Shown here one piece after another: positions 10,459 through 20,900 of a stretch of DNA of 64,000 nucleotides (its first letter is position 1; every line of letters starts with the position of its first letter). Where the stretch lies: positions 116,029,604-116,093,603 of the forward strand of contig OZ038379.1 of NCBI GenBank assembly GCA_964036045.1. The letters are read 5' to 3'. The notes under the pieces were generated by a model that saw only the letters and a program-made list of their open reading frames with translations, ran no database searches and was not told the origin of the DNA. Both the position numbers and the translations under genes were made by a program. This DNA is from Eutreptiella sp. 'Long Island Sound 2002' (taxonomy: Eukaryota > Euglenozoa > Euglenophyceae > Eutreptiales > Eutreptiaceae).

Positions 10459-10520
10459 GCAGCCCTTCATGCGTTGATCCTGATTCTTTTCTACTTGCTT
10501 ATCTCTGGCTTGGGCTATCC
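10459..10520 (+). repeat. End of family 1 3' LTR
   Basis: This is a direct repeat of window positions 1-62, which mark the end of the 5' LTR. The similarity stops at TATCC, placing the element boundary at about 10520. It bounds a family 1 element of at least 10.5 kb. Confidence 0.8.
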
Positions 10521-11122
10521 TAGATTAGTTGTATTTCATCAAATGAAACATTTTCCTCATCAAAAACAAGCAGCAGGAAACCCTACACCAGCAGCAAGCA
10601 GCAGGAGAGGCACAACAAAAACACAGTGTTGAAATCACTCTAAAACCTTCTCTTGATGTGCTTGATGTGCTTGCTTAAAGCTTGTAGTAAAGAGTGAGCT
10701 CTTGCTTGTAAAATACAAGCTTGCTTGATCACTTGCTTGCAAATGCTGAGACACGGCCTAGCCAAATGCCCACTTGCAAACAGAAGCGCCACACACAGAA
10801 ATGATTGGTAAGACGGCCAGAGCGCCAAGACCTGTGTGGATGAAAAAACCACGGTTGTGGCTAGCGATGCTGGAACCCGCGGGCACGGCTCAGCCAAGGG
10901 CCGTGTCCTTGTCTGCGATTAAAGCTAGCATGTGTGTCACACGTGATGCACCACGTATAGGGCAAAGGAAGAGGTACGGATATAGGATGAGGGTGTGAGT
11001 AGACACACTCAAATAAACAAACCTCTTAACCATATAATAACAACCTGACCTCACTACTAACCCACCACCTAGGAGCCATACTACGCATATATATCATATA
11101 TACACATAGTACAGCGATGCAC
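10521..11122. repeat. Spacer between family 1 and family 2, duplicated
   Basis: These 602 bases recur at 23854-24455 beside the second family 1 end. No gene is evident. The sequence holds short CTTGCTTGC-type repeats (10660-10745), a GTGTGTCACACGTG stretch (about 10932) and an AT-rich ATATATCATATATAC tract (about 11090). It is best read as the original flank carried along by the segmental duplication. Confidence 0.7.
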
Positions 11123-13051
11123 GCTGACAATCACAAGACATACTTGTGCGCGCACATCCATTGGCAGGGCACGGAGGCACACACTCGCCCGGAGGGCATC
11201 ACAGGGTCTGGGTCTCGCGGTGGCGGCCTTGGAGCACATGGTGCCACACGCTTACACAAACAAAATCTCCCACAAACCAGTCACGTACATACAACAAACT
11301 GTAAACATACTCACAATAGAACAGGTGTATAGATATGCCACCTTGTTGCTTGGTGTTCGTGTGTGTCTTTGGGGGCGCGCGTATAGACACTTAGGTTAGC
11401 TTGAATGTTACCTTTGTCGGTGGGTGTGTAACCGGCGGGCAGTAAGGCAGGAGGTCACCTCCATGCGCCAACCTGTGGAGGTCGCCCATACTTTCCTGCT
11501 GGTATATCAGCCCACCAAGCTCCCCGGGGGCACGATGACACGCCCCGAAGGAGCCTTTACTCCCCCTACCCCCATACACCGTGTTTGACGGTGCATGTTT
11601 ACACCTCCGTGTGTAAACTTGCTACGGTGTACACGGTTACAAAACCCAAAGGTAGGTCAACCTAGGTCTTGCCTGATCGGGGGGCGGGTGATAACCCGCG
11701 TAATAGGCAACCATATACTCCTGTAGATAAAATAGGCGGATGCACACACACGCACGCCATCAGACGGACACGAGGCACACCCGGTTTTGGTGTGTCACGG
11801 AGAGGGAGGTCCGTGTGCGTTGTGGAAACCCAAGTCCATGCAAGGGCCTCTACAAAAACATGCCACGCCCATATCCCAACCCCTTTGGTTTGGGGTTCTG
11901 CATAGAGGACGCCTCGGGTGTTGTGGAAATCGAAGTCCACTCGTGGGGAACTCTAGAGAATATATTAAAAAAGATATTCTCTCATAAATATATGCATGTG
12001 CACACTCGTCCTTTTCTTCATGTTGTTTGTTGCCTTCTCCTTGCAGGCAGGAATATCCCCCGTGAAATTCACCAAAGACATGAAGAAAGCACCCAGACAG
12101 CATGCGGCCCCGTGCAATGGCATTGAAGGGTAACCGGTCCCCACCCGGGCACGCATAGCGACCGGGGATAAATACCCGGGCGGCGGAGATGGCCTAAATC
12201 CGCAACGCCATTGCCTTTGAAGACCCCACCCACTCACGGAGTGACGCGGCAAAGGCACCCATTGCAATTCATATTCTAATACCTGTACGTAGAGGACGAC
12301 CCCTCCCTCTAGGCTTAAGTCCTCGCCGTTTGTAGTGGCAATTCTGCACGCCAGGAAATTTTTTGCCATGTAATGTCAGCCACAGGAGTACTTCGTGGCT
12401 TGTATACTTTACCCTCGTGTGGACAAGGGCAAATCGGTGGAAAACCATCACGCCCACACACAAATAGGGAAAACGGGTGGTACCCGCCACCCAACAAAGT
12501 TTTCAAGCCTTCGCCATTTCGAGCAAATGTTTTAGCTCGTTTGCTTGGGTCACCGGTCAGGGACGGTCGTGGGGTCGTGGTTTTGGTACGGGGCGGCACT
12601 CCGAAACCTTGCAAGAACCACCATGCACACAACCCGGTAGAGTCTTCGGGAAGTGCTTGCCACGTTGTTAGCACCCTTGACGGGGGGCGTCATCGTGGGC
12701 AGGACTTTGTCCTGGGGCCGGTAGGAGTGCTCCAGTAAGACCCAAGGATAGGGGTTCGAATGGCATTAAGACCCCCGAAAGAACACGTCCCACTTCGACC
12801 CCAGGCTATACGCCACGCCACCCCACCCCAAGGACTCTCAAGCCTTTAGCGATGAAAATGGTAGTTCGTGGGGTAAACATGCGGTACCTACCGCCCTACC
12901 CCGGTGGGGACTTTTGTAACCGAGGGGCGCGCCATGCATGCATATTATCTTCACACTTCTTTACTGTCTCGCACCGCTTTTCGCTCTCTCCTACTTTCCC
13001 CAAACAATAATATATCCCCATATTGGTTAGGGTTTTCTTTTCGTGGCACGT
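11123..13051 (-). other. Family 2 copy A 3' non-coding region
   Basis: This lies downstream of the family 2 chromodomain on the minus strand and recurs in copies B and C. No convincing gene is seen; the best frames change between copies. It contains segment S (11203-11468), which is inverted and relocated in copy C, a hairpin GTTTACAC/GTGTAAAC at 11597-11618, and GGGATAAATACCC (about 12166), which could act as a TATA-like element in either direction. A 3' LTR is expected here, but no matching 5' partner was found. Confidence 0.6.
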
Positions 13052-13890
13052 TCATGAGAGCGGTCCACCAAGGTGGGCGAGGAGGTCAATGGTTTGGGTG
13101 AGATTCTGTCTCTGCAAGTAATCTCTCCAAAGCTTATTGTAGGATTGTAAGAAGGTTTCTGCGGGTTCCTCGGTATCCCAACCCTTGGTATAACCCTCCC
13201 GACGCACCTTGAAGAGAAGTCTCTTGCAGTGAGTACGGTGACCCAATATTTTCTTGACATTATAGGTGTCCTCCTCAAACTGGGCGGGCACTCTAGCAAC
13301 CCCCTCCGTGTAATTTAGAGGCACGAGGGAGCGAGGGGAGTTGACCGTCTTCATTAGACAATCAACGTGGACGTCAACTAACCTCCTTTGGTCCACTTGA
13401 AAAACATAGAGGTCGTGAGCCTTCTTGGCCACGACCTCATAGGGCCCATCCCAATAGGGGCAAGTCTTATCGCCAAGATTTTTGCGTTGGCGACGGACCC
13501 ACACGCGGTCCCCTTTTGAGAAATTGGGGGACATCCTCCTCCTCTTATTATACTTATGAGCAATTCTCTCTTGCACTTGAATCATAGCCCTACGTGCAAG
13601 AGCAATAAGCTCCTCACGCCGCTGGAAGTAGTGAGCGGCATCTTGAACATCCCCCTGAGGCTCAGCAAGAGGGGGGGGGCCTTAGTACGGTTGTGCTTAC
13701 AAAACACAATCTCGTTAGGCGTATAACCTGAAGGACCTGTAGTCTCATGCCACGCTCGTACAACGGCGGGCAAAACCTCCACCAAAAAAGTGCCCTTCCT
13801 CAAGGTAAGGGCTTTAGCAACGGCAGGCCTTAGCTGCTTGCCAGTATTTTCGGCTTTGCCATTACCTTGGTGCCTACCCGCGAGACACAT
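13052..13890 (-). pseudogene. Family 2 copy A integrase C-terminus and chromodomain (frameshifted)
   Basis: Two overlapping frames (13582-13890 and 13052-13585) correspond to the single 279-aa frame of copy B. The N-terminal part has GNGKAENTGK, which carries the catalytic glutamate of integrase. The middle is a basic barrel (GDRVWVRRQRKN). The end is a chromodomain with YNVKKILGHRTH and GWDTEEPAETF. The break is at a G9 run (13671-13679); copy B has G10 and is open. One base therefore decides whether the frame is intact. Confidence 0.8.
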
Positions 13891-13923
13891 AGTCCAGCGG
13901 GCACCATTCTTAGAACAAAGGGT

Positions 13924-14504
13924 TTAGAAATATTGGCTCACAAATTGTAGCCCGCGGTTGGAGCATATTTCACGAAGGGTTCCGAACCTGTAAACCCAGC
14001 GCTCCATTACCAAATTGGCCGCTCTTTTCCGCGTTAGCCCTTCATCCTTGTCTTCATGACGGGGTTTAGGATTCAGGATCGCGATGAGGTAGCCGGAAAG
14101 CCGGCAAACACATAGGAGCATTCGGTCATACACTTCTCCATCATGGGAGGTGGAAGGGTAGTGAAACACATCAAGCATTTGGAGTCCATGGGCTCCATAT
14201 GTATAGGCATAGGGGTCATGTACCATTGCTTGCGCTTGGTGTCATGCGTGTGAATGGCACATGAGGGACATGTTTGACATTGCAGTTCCACTGCTTTGTA
14301 CAACCCCTCACCTTTCACGCTATGGTGAATCTCTTTGAAGTGTCTTTCAACACTGGAGGTAGTTAGGTGAAATGCATCGTGGTACTCGGCCACCAAACAA
14401 TGCACTAGCGACGTGGGAACACACCACCGTCCATTACGGACAAGCTTGTTATACACCAACCTCACTGCATCTTGGAAGCTCCCATTCAAGGCGTCATGCC
14501 ACAT
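13924..14504 (-). pseudogene. Family 2 copy A integrase zinc-binding domain and core (frameshifted)
   Basis: The zinc-binding part (14073-14504) has a His-rich stretch and CQTCPS. The core continues in another frame (13924-14226) with MLLCVCRLSGYLIAI and CSNRGLQFVS. The second catalytic Asp of the DDE triad is Asn here (AAC, complement of 13957-13959), as it is in copies B and C, so the enzyme should be inactive. The core ends in TAA directly before the downstream segment. Confidence 0.8.
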
Positions 14505-14540
14505 TTCTTTGTAGCATTGATGATTTGGGTAGTGTTTAGC

Positions 14541-14768
14541 TCAATTTCTCTCAAAAACATTGGGAGCATCCTCCCCATGTATAGGAGTTGCTTTCTTGTG
14601 GGACTTCCAAGATTTTGTTATCTTGGCAATTCGCTCCAGTCTCCGAAGCTTTCTCCTTTGTTTCGTTCCCCCCCCAAACTGGAGCCGAAGCCAGAGATGT
14701 TGGATCACACGCGGGCGCCCCTTGAGGCCGGGGCGCCGCTTTAGACCTAGTAACAACGGGCGCCACAA
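14541..14768 (-). pseudogene. Family 2 copy A RNase H-integrase linker
   Basis: This is a short basic frame (MAPVVTRSKAAP..., then KKATPIHGED) between RNase H and integrase. The same segment exists in copies B and C, in frame with both neighbours but separated by TGA codons. No known domain is recognised. It is part of the decayed polyprotein rather than a gene of its own. Confidence 0.55.
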
Positions 14769-14820
14769 CCGCCCTAAATTCGAGGGGGCGGGGGAAGACG
14801 ATCCTCCTTCTCAGTCGCCA

Positions 14821-15772
14821 TCATGTCCCGGCCTCTTGGGTCGTCCCATGTATGGACACATCGCCCAATGCCGCGTTAGCAGGGTATGCCCAACGGGACA
14901 AGAAATCACCCATGGTGTTCACGGACCCCGGAATGTAAACCACATTGAGGTCGAGTTTAGAGAACAACTCAGACCAACGTGCTTGGCATGGGGAGGGACT
15001 CACCACGGTTTCGAGGTCCTCCGTATCCCAATATTCAAGGCTACGGTGGTCCGTACGGACCTCCACTCGCTTGTTCCCCACCCAACCATGCCATTTTAGA
15101 AGCGCCGCCAATATGGCGTAGCATTCTTTCTCTCGAGGGCTCCAATTCAATTGGCAGGATGACAACTTGCGGGAGAAAAAGGCAAGGAGGCGTGGAGCAC
15201 CATCGGGACCTTCCTGTTGTAGGGCCGCTGCCACTGCCCAATTACTGGCGTCCGGGCTGAGGACAAAGTCCTTATTCCAATCGGCTAGTTGGAGGGGAAC
15301 AAGATCCGTAAGAGCACGCCTGAGCTTCAAAAGGTCCTCCTCAGCCGAAGGATTCCATGTTAGGCCTATCTTGTTCCCATTCTTATGCTTGGGCCAATTC
15401 TTCAACATCTCAATCAGAGGAGTAGCTATGGAGGCGTAGTTTTGGGCATAGCCCGAATAATAGTTGGCGAGCTCCGAGAACCCCGGGAGCTCCCGAACAT
15501 TATCCGGCTTATCCCAACGCTCAACCACCAACATTTTCCCTGGCGCCGGCCGGTGTGTGCCATTTTCCAACACATGGCCACAAAACTCAACCGAACAAAC
15601 AAAGAAATCAATTTTGCTAACCGAAGCAACAAACTCCTCTTTTCGTAGCCTATCCAACACGGCACGTACGTCGCGGTCCTGGTTAGCCAATAGCTCCTCC
15701 TCCGTATCACCGGAGGAACAAATGATAATATCATCAATATATACGTCCGCACAATCCAAACCCCGCAAAATG
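14821..15772 (-). pseudogene. Family 2 copy A RT C-terminus and RNase H (truncated)
   Basis: The minus-strand frame starts artificially beyond the duplication junction; homology begins at 15772 with LDCADVYIDDIIICSSGDTEEE. YIDD is the catalytic RT box. RNase H shows SPDASNWAVAAA, KECYAILAAL and RTDHRSLEYW, supplying the acidic residues. The RT N-terminus, protease and Gag are missing because the copy was cut at the junction. It ends with RWAYPANAALGDVS, a block also seen in Element 4 and placing both in one clade. Confidence 0.85.
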
Positions 15773-15780
15773 GAACAAGA
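15773..15780. other. Tandem duplication junction A|B
   Basis: After family 2 sequence ends at AAAATG, eight bases (GAACAAGA) equal the start of the family 1 fragment at 20306. The sequence then restarts at ACGCTGACAATC, identical to 11123. This fits a duplication of the interval from 11123 to just past the older family 2/family 1 junction. Confidence 0.75.
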
Positions 15781-17584
15781 ACGCTGACAATCACAAGACA
15801 TACTTGTGCGCGCACATCCATTGGCAGGGCACGGAGGCACACACTCGCCCGGAGGGCATCACAGGGTCTGGGTCTCGCGGTGGCAGCCTTGGAGCACATG
15901 GTGCCACACGCTTACACAAACAAAATCTCCCACAAACCAGTCACGTACATACAACAAATGGTAAACATACTCACAATAGAACACGTGTATAGATATGCCA
16001 CCTTGTTGCTTGGTGTTCGTGTGTGTCTTTGGGGGCGCGCGTATAGACACTTAGGTTAGCTTGAATGTTACCTTTGTCGGTGGGTGTGTAACCGGCGGGC
16101 AGTAAGGCAGGAGGTCACCTCCGTGCGCCAACCTGTGGAGGTCGCCCAAACTTTCCTGCTGGTATATCAGCCCACCAAGCTCCCCGGGGGCACGATGACA
16201 CGCCCGGAAGGAGCCTTTACTCCCCCTACCCCCATACACCGTGTTTGACGGTGCATGGTTACACCTCCGTGTGTAAACTTGCTACGGTGTACACGGTTAC
16301 AAAACCCAAAGGTAGGTCAACTTAGGTCTTGCCTGATCGGGGGGCGGGTGATAACCCGCGTAATAGGCAACCATATACTCCCGTAGATAAAATAGGCGGA
16401 TGCACACACACGCACGCCATCAGACGGACACGAGGCACACCCGGTTTTGGTGTGTCACGGAGAGGGAGGTCCGTGTGTGTTGTGGAAACCCAAGTCCATG
16501 CAAGGGCCTCTACAAAAACATGCCACGCCCATATCCCAACCCCTTTGGTTCGGGGTTCTGGATAGAGGACCCCTCGGGTGTTGTGGAAATCCAAGTCCAC
16601 TAGTGGTAAACTCTAGAGAATATATCAAAAAAGATATTCTCTCATAAATATATGCATGTGCACACTCGTTTCTTTCTTCATGTTGTTTGTTGCCTTCTCC
16701 TTGCAGGCAGGAATATCCCCCGTGAAATTCACCAAAGACATGAAGAAAGCACCCAAACAGCATGCGGCCCCATGCAATGGCATTGAAGGGTAACCGGTCC
16801 CAACCTGGGCACGCATAGCGTAGAGGATGACCCCTCCCTCTAGGCTTAAGTCCTCGCCGTTTGTAGTGGCAATTCTGCACGCCAGGAAATTTTTTGCCAT
16901 GTAATGTCAGCCACAGGAGTACTTCGTGGCTTGTATACTTTACCCTCGTGTGGACAGGGGCAAATCGGTGGAAAACCATCACGCCCACACACAAATAGGG
17001 AAAACGGGTGGTAACCGCCACCCAAAAAAGTTTTCAAGCCTTCGCCATTTCGAGCAAATGTTTTAGCTCTTTTGCTTGGGTCACCGGTCAGGGACGGTCG
17101 TGGGGTCGTGGTTTTGGTACGGGGCAGCACTCCGAAACCTTGCAAGAACCACCATGCACACAACCCGGTAGAGTCTTCGGGAAGTGCTTGCCACGTTGTT
17201 AGCACCCTTGACGGGGGGCGTCATCGTGGGCAGGACTTTGTCCTGGGGCCGGTATAGGAGTGCTCCAGTAAGACCCAAGGATAGGGGTTTGAATGGCATT
17301 AAGACCCCCGAAAGAACACGTCCCACTTCCACCCCCGGCTATACGCCACGCCACCCCACCCCAAGGACTCTCAAGCCTTTAGCGATGAGAATGGTAGTTC
17401 GTGGGGTAAACATGCGGTACCCACCGCCCTACCCCGGTGGGGACTTTTGTAACCGAGGGGCGCGCCGTGCATGCATATTATCTTCACATTTCTTTACTGT
17501 CTCCCACCGCTTTTCGCTCTCTCCTCCTTTCCCCAAACAATAATATATCCCCATATTGGTTAGGGTTTTCTTTTCGTGGCACGC
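15781..17584 (-). other. Family 2 copy B 3' non-coding region
   Basis: It is nearly identical to 11123-13051, but lacks about 132 bases corresponding to roughly 12160-12291 of copy A; the flanks meet at GCATAGCG|TAGAGG. Segment S is in the same orientation as in copy A. No gene is seen. Confidence 0.65.
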
Positions 17585-18424
17585 TCATGAGAGCGGTCCA
17601 CCAAGGTGGGCGAGGAGGTCAATGGTTTGGGTGAGATTCTGTCTCTGCAAGTAATCTCTCCAAACCTTATTGTAGGACGGTAAGAAGGTTTCTGCGGGTT
17701 CCTCGGTATCCCAACCCTTGGTATAACCCTCCCGACGCACCTTGAAGAGAAGTCTCTTGCAGTGAGTACGGTGACCCAGTATTTTCTTGACATTATAGGT
17801 GTCCTCCTCAAACTGGGCGGGCACTCTAGCAACCCCTTCCGTGTTATTTAGAGGCACGAGGGAGCGAGGGGAGTTGACCGTCTTCATTAGACAATCAACG
17901 TGGACGTCAACTAACCTCCGTTGGTCCACTTGAATAACATAGAGGTCGTGAGCCTTCTTGGCCACGACCTCATAGGGCCCATCCCAATAGGGGCAAGTCT
18001 TATCGCCAAGATTTTTGCGTTGGCGACGGACCCACACGCGGTCCCCTTCTGAGAAATTGGGGGACATCCTCCTCCTCTTATTATACTTATGAGCAATTGT
18101 CTCTTGCACTTGAATCATAGCCCTACGTGCAAGAGCAATAAGCTCCTCACGCCGCTGGAAGTAGTGAGCGGCATCTTGAACATCCCCCTGAGGCTCAGCA
18201 AGAGGGGGGGGGGCCTTAGTACGGTTGTGCTTACAAAACACAATCTCGTTAGGCGTATAACCTGAAGGACCTGTAGTCTCATGCCACGCTCGTACAACGG
18301 CGGGCAAAACCTCCACCAAAATAGTGCCCTCCCTCAAGGTAAGGGCTTTAGCAACGGCAGGCCTTAGCTGCTTGCCAGTATTTTCGGCTTTGCCATTACC
18401 TTGGTGCCTACCCGCGAGACACAT
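17585..18424 (-). CDS. Family 2 copy B integrase C-terminus and chromodomain (intact frame)
   Basis: This 279-residue frame is uninterrupted. GNGKAENTGK near residue 10 carries the integrase glutamate. The segment HETTGPSGYTPNEIVF is the typical region after the core. A basic coil and GDRVWVRRQRKN barrel come next, then the chromodomain (YNVKKILGHRTH, LLFKVRREGY, GWDTEEPAETF) near residues 195-260. Upstream on the same strand is the core (18458-18760), separated by stop codons. The chromodomain would bind histone tails and steer integration. The G10 run at 18204-18213 keeps it in frame. Confidence 0.85.
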   Translation of the reverse strand: MCLAGRHQGNGKAENTGKQLRPAVAKALTLREGTILVEVLPAVVRAWHETTGPSGYTPNEIVFCKHNRTKAPPPLAEPQGDVQDAAHYFQRREELIALARRAMIQVQETIAHKYNKRRRMSPNFSEGDRVWVRRQRKNLGDKTCPYWDGPYEVVAKKAHDLYVIQVDQRRLVDVHVDCLMKTVNSPRSLVPLNNTEGVARVPAQFEEDTYNVKKILGHRTHCKRLLFKVRREGYTKGWDTEEPAETFLPSYNKVWRDYLQRQNLTQTIDLLAHLGGPLS

Positions 18425-18457
18425 AGTCCAGCGGGCACCAATCTTAGAACAAAGGGT

Positions 18458-19038
18458 TTAGAAATATTGGCTCACAAATTGTAGCCCGCGGTTGGAGCAT
18501 ATTTCACGAAGGGTTCCGAACCTGTCAACCCAGCGCTCCATTACCAAATTGGCCGCTCTTTTCCGCGTTAGCCCTTCATCCTTGTCTTCATGACGGGGTT
18601 TAGGATTCCCGATCGCGATGAGGTAGCCGGAAAGCCGGCAAACACATAGGAGCATTCGGTCATACACTTCTCCATCATGGGAGGTGTAAGGGTAGTGAAA
18701 CACATCAGGCATTTGGAGTCCATGGGCTCGATAGGTATAGGCATAGGGGTCATGTACCATTGCTTGCGCTTGGTGTCATGCGTGTGAATGGCAAATGAGG
18801 GACATGTTTGACATTGCAGTTCCACTGCTTTGTACAACCCCTCACCTTCCACGCTATGGTGAGTCTCTTTAAAGTGTCTTCCAACACTGGAGGTAGTTAG
18901 GTGAAATGCATCGTGGTACTCGGCCACCAAACAATGCACTAGCGACGTGGGAACACACCACCGTCCATTACGGACAAGCTTGTTATACACCAACCTCACT
19001 GCATCTTCGAAGCCCCCATTCAAGGCGTCATGCCACAT
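18458..19038 (-). pseudogene. Family 2 copy B integrase zinc-binding domain and core
   Basis: The zinc-binding part (18568-19038) and the core (18458-18760) are in different frames, as in copies A and C. The core has CSNRGLQFVS with AAC at the complement of 18491-18493 in place of the catalytic Asp. The shared frameshift and shared Asp-to-Asn change show they predate the duplications. Confidence 0.8.
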
Positions 19039-19074
19039 TTCTTTGTAGCATTGACAATTTGGGTAGTGTTTAGC

Positions 19075-19299
19075 TCAATTTCTCTCAAAAACATTGGGAG
19101 CATCCTCCCCATGTATGGGAGTTGCTTTCTTGTGGGACTTCCAAGATTTTGTTATCTTGGCAATTCGCTCCAGTCTCCGAAGCTTTCTCCTTTGTTTCGT
19201 TCCCCCCCCAACTGGAGCCGAAGCCAGAGGGGTTGGATCACACGCGGGCGCCCCTTGAGCCCGGGGCGCCGCTTTAGACCTAGTAACAACGGGCGCCAC
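19075..19299 (-). pseudogene. Family 2 copy B RNase H-integrase linker
   Basis: This is the counterpart of 14541-14768, with MAPVVTRSKAAP at its start and PIHGEDAP at its end. It is basic, without a recognised domain, and bounded by TGA codons in frame with RNase H and integrase. Confidence 0.55.
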
Positions 19300-19353
19300 A
19301 ACCGCCCTAAATTCGAGGGGGCGGGGGGAGACGATCCTCCTTCTCGGCCGCCA

Positions 19354-20305
19354 TCATGTCCCGGCCGCTTGGGTTGTCCCATGTATGGACACATCACCCA
19401 ATGCCGCGTTAGCAGGGTATGCCCAACGGGACAAGAAATCACCCATGGTGTTCACGGACCCCGGAATGTAAACCACATTGAGGTCGAGTTTAGAGAACAA
19501 CTCAGACCAACGTGCTTGGCGTGGGGAGGGACTCACCACGGTTTCGAGGTCCTCCGTATCCCAATTTTCAAGGCTACGGTGGTCCGTACGGACCTCCACT
19601 CGCTTGTTCCCCACCCAACCATGCCATTTTAGAAGCGCCGCCAATATGGCGTAGCATTCTTTCTCTCGAGGGCTCCAATTCCATTGGAAGCATGACAACT
19701 TGCGGGAGAAAAAGGCAAGGAGGCGTGGAGCACCATCGGGACCTTCCTGTTGTAGGGCCGCTGCCACTGCCCAATTACTGGCGTCCGGGCTGAGGACAAA
19801 GTCCTTATCCCAATCGGCTAGTTGGAGGGGAACAAGATCCATAATAGCACGCCTGAGCTTCAAAAGGTCCTCTTTAGCCGAAGGATTCCATGTTAGGCCT
19901 ATCTTGTTCCCATTCTCATGCTTAGGCCAATTCTTCAACATCTCAATCAGAGGAGTAGCTATGGAGGCGTAGTTTTGGACATAGCCCGAATAATAGTTGG
20001 CGGGCTCCGAGAACCCCGGGAGCTCCCGAACATTATCCGGCTTATCCCAACGCTCAACCACAAGCATTTTCCCTGGCGCCGGCCGGTGTGTGCCATTTTC
20101 CAACACATGGCCACAAAACTCAACCGAACAAACAAAGAAATCGATTTTGCTAACCGAAGCAACAAATGCCTCTTTTCGTAGCCTATCCAACACGGCACGT
20201 ACGTCGCGGTCCTGGTTAGCCAATAGCTCCTCCTCTGTATCACCGGAGGAACAAATGATAATATCATCCATATATACGTCCGCACAATCCAACCCCCGCA
20301 AAATG
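19354..20305 (-). pseudogene. Family 2 copy B RT C-terminus and RNase H (truncated)
   Basis: The catalytic box reads YMDD here (complement of 20273-20284) where copies A and C have YIDD. RNase H motifs SPDASNWAVAAA, KECYAILAAL and RTDHRSLENW are present. The frame is cut at 20305, where family 1 sequence begins, so no complete RT can be made. Confidence 0.85.
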
Positions 20306-20357
20306 GAACAAGAAGAACAAGCACCGAGTACCGGCTACCTACCAAGAGGGGGACTGG

Positions 20358-20900
20358 GTGCTGGTGCACCACAGTCGACTACCCGCCTGGCCACGCTCCA
20401 CCAGCGATGACCCATACTTCGGGCCGTGCAAGATTCTATCAGTGGATGCACACCGTATCACCGTGCGGTGTTCTCCCCGTCTAGGGGGGACCCTGGTGTG
20501 CGCTGCTCAACACCTGAAGCGCTACTATGATCCTGAAGACCTCTGTGGGGAGACTTGGGAGCTGAACGACGAGGAAATCGCCGCACTAGACCTACAAGGG
20601 GCTGCCAGCCCTATGGAAGTTGAAGGGGAACTCCCCGACATGAACGCCGATGACATGGCTAAGGAGGGCTTCTACCTGGTGAAGTCTGTCCTACGCCACC
20701 GCTATTGCCAGGGTTGGCGCTTCCTCACCCTCTGGGAAGGGTTTGGAGTCGAAGAGGCCACCTGGGAGCACTTCTCTGCGTTTGTTCTACCTGAGGGACA
20801 CCTGAACTCAGTTCTGGTTGACTACTTGTCCCAGAACAACCTTGGTGAGTTGCTGAGGCTCGCTGAGACGCTTGCCTCCAAGACTAAAGCTAGGGACTGA
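20358..20900 (+). CDS. Family 1 second copy: integrase barrel and chromodomain (intact)
   Basis: This single 180-aa frame covers VHHSRLPAWP, a beta-barrel segment (HRITVRCSPRLGG) and the chromodomain (GFYLVKSVLRHR, WRFLTLWEGFGVEEATWEHF). It begins at the duplication junction; upstream integrase is absent. The stop that interrupts copy 1 at 7095 is not present. TWEP of copy 1 is TWEH here. Confidence 0.82.
   Translation: MLVHHSRLPAWPRSTSDDPYFGPCKILSVDAHRITVRCSPRLGGTLVCAAQHLKRYYDPEDLCGETWELNDEEIAALDLQGAASPMEVEGELPDMNADDMAKEGFYLVKSVLRHRYCQGWRFLTLWEGFGVEEATWEHFSAFVLPEGHLNSVLVDYLSQNNLGELLRLAETLASKTKARD

Larger units (their letters stand above)
6972..15772. repeat. Segmental tandem duplication, unit 1
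   Basis: Family 1 from integrase onward, the spacer, and the family 2 3' half form an 8.8-kb block. It is repeated at 20304-29087. The copies join where family 2 RT sequence (GCAAAATG) runs directly into family 1 integrase sequence (GAACAAGAAG). In copy C the same family 2 position continues uninterrupted as AAAATGTGGTCC, and family 1 copy 1 reads AGTGGAACAAG, so the junction shares only TG. Confidence 0.75.

Noticed and set aside
12315-12674. 119-residue minus-strand frame in the family 2 non-coding region, repeated in copy B
   Set aside because: It is altered in copy C and has no domain; repeated presence is explained by DNA duplication.
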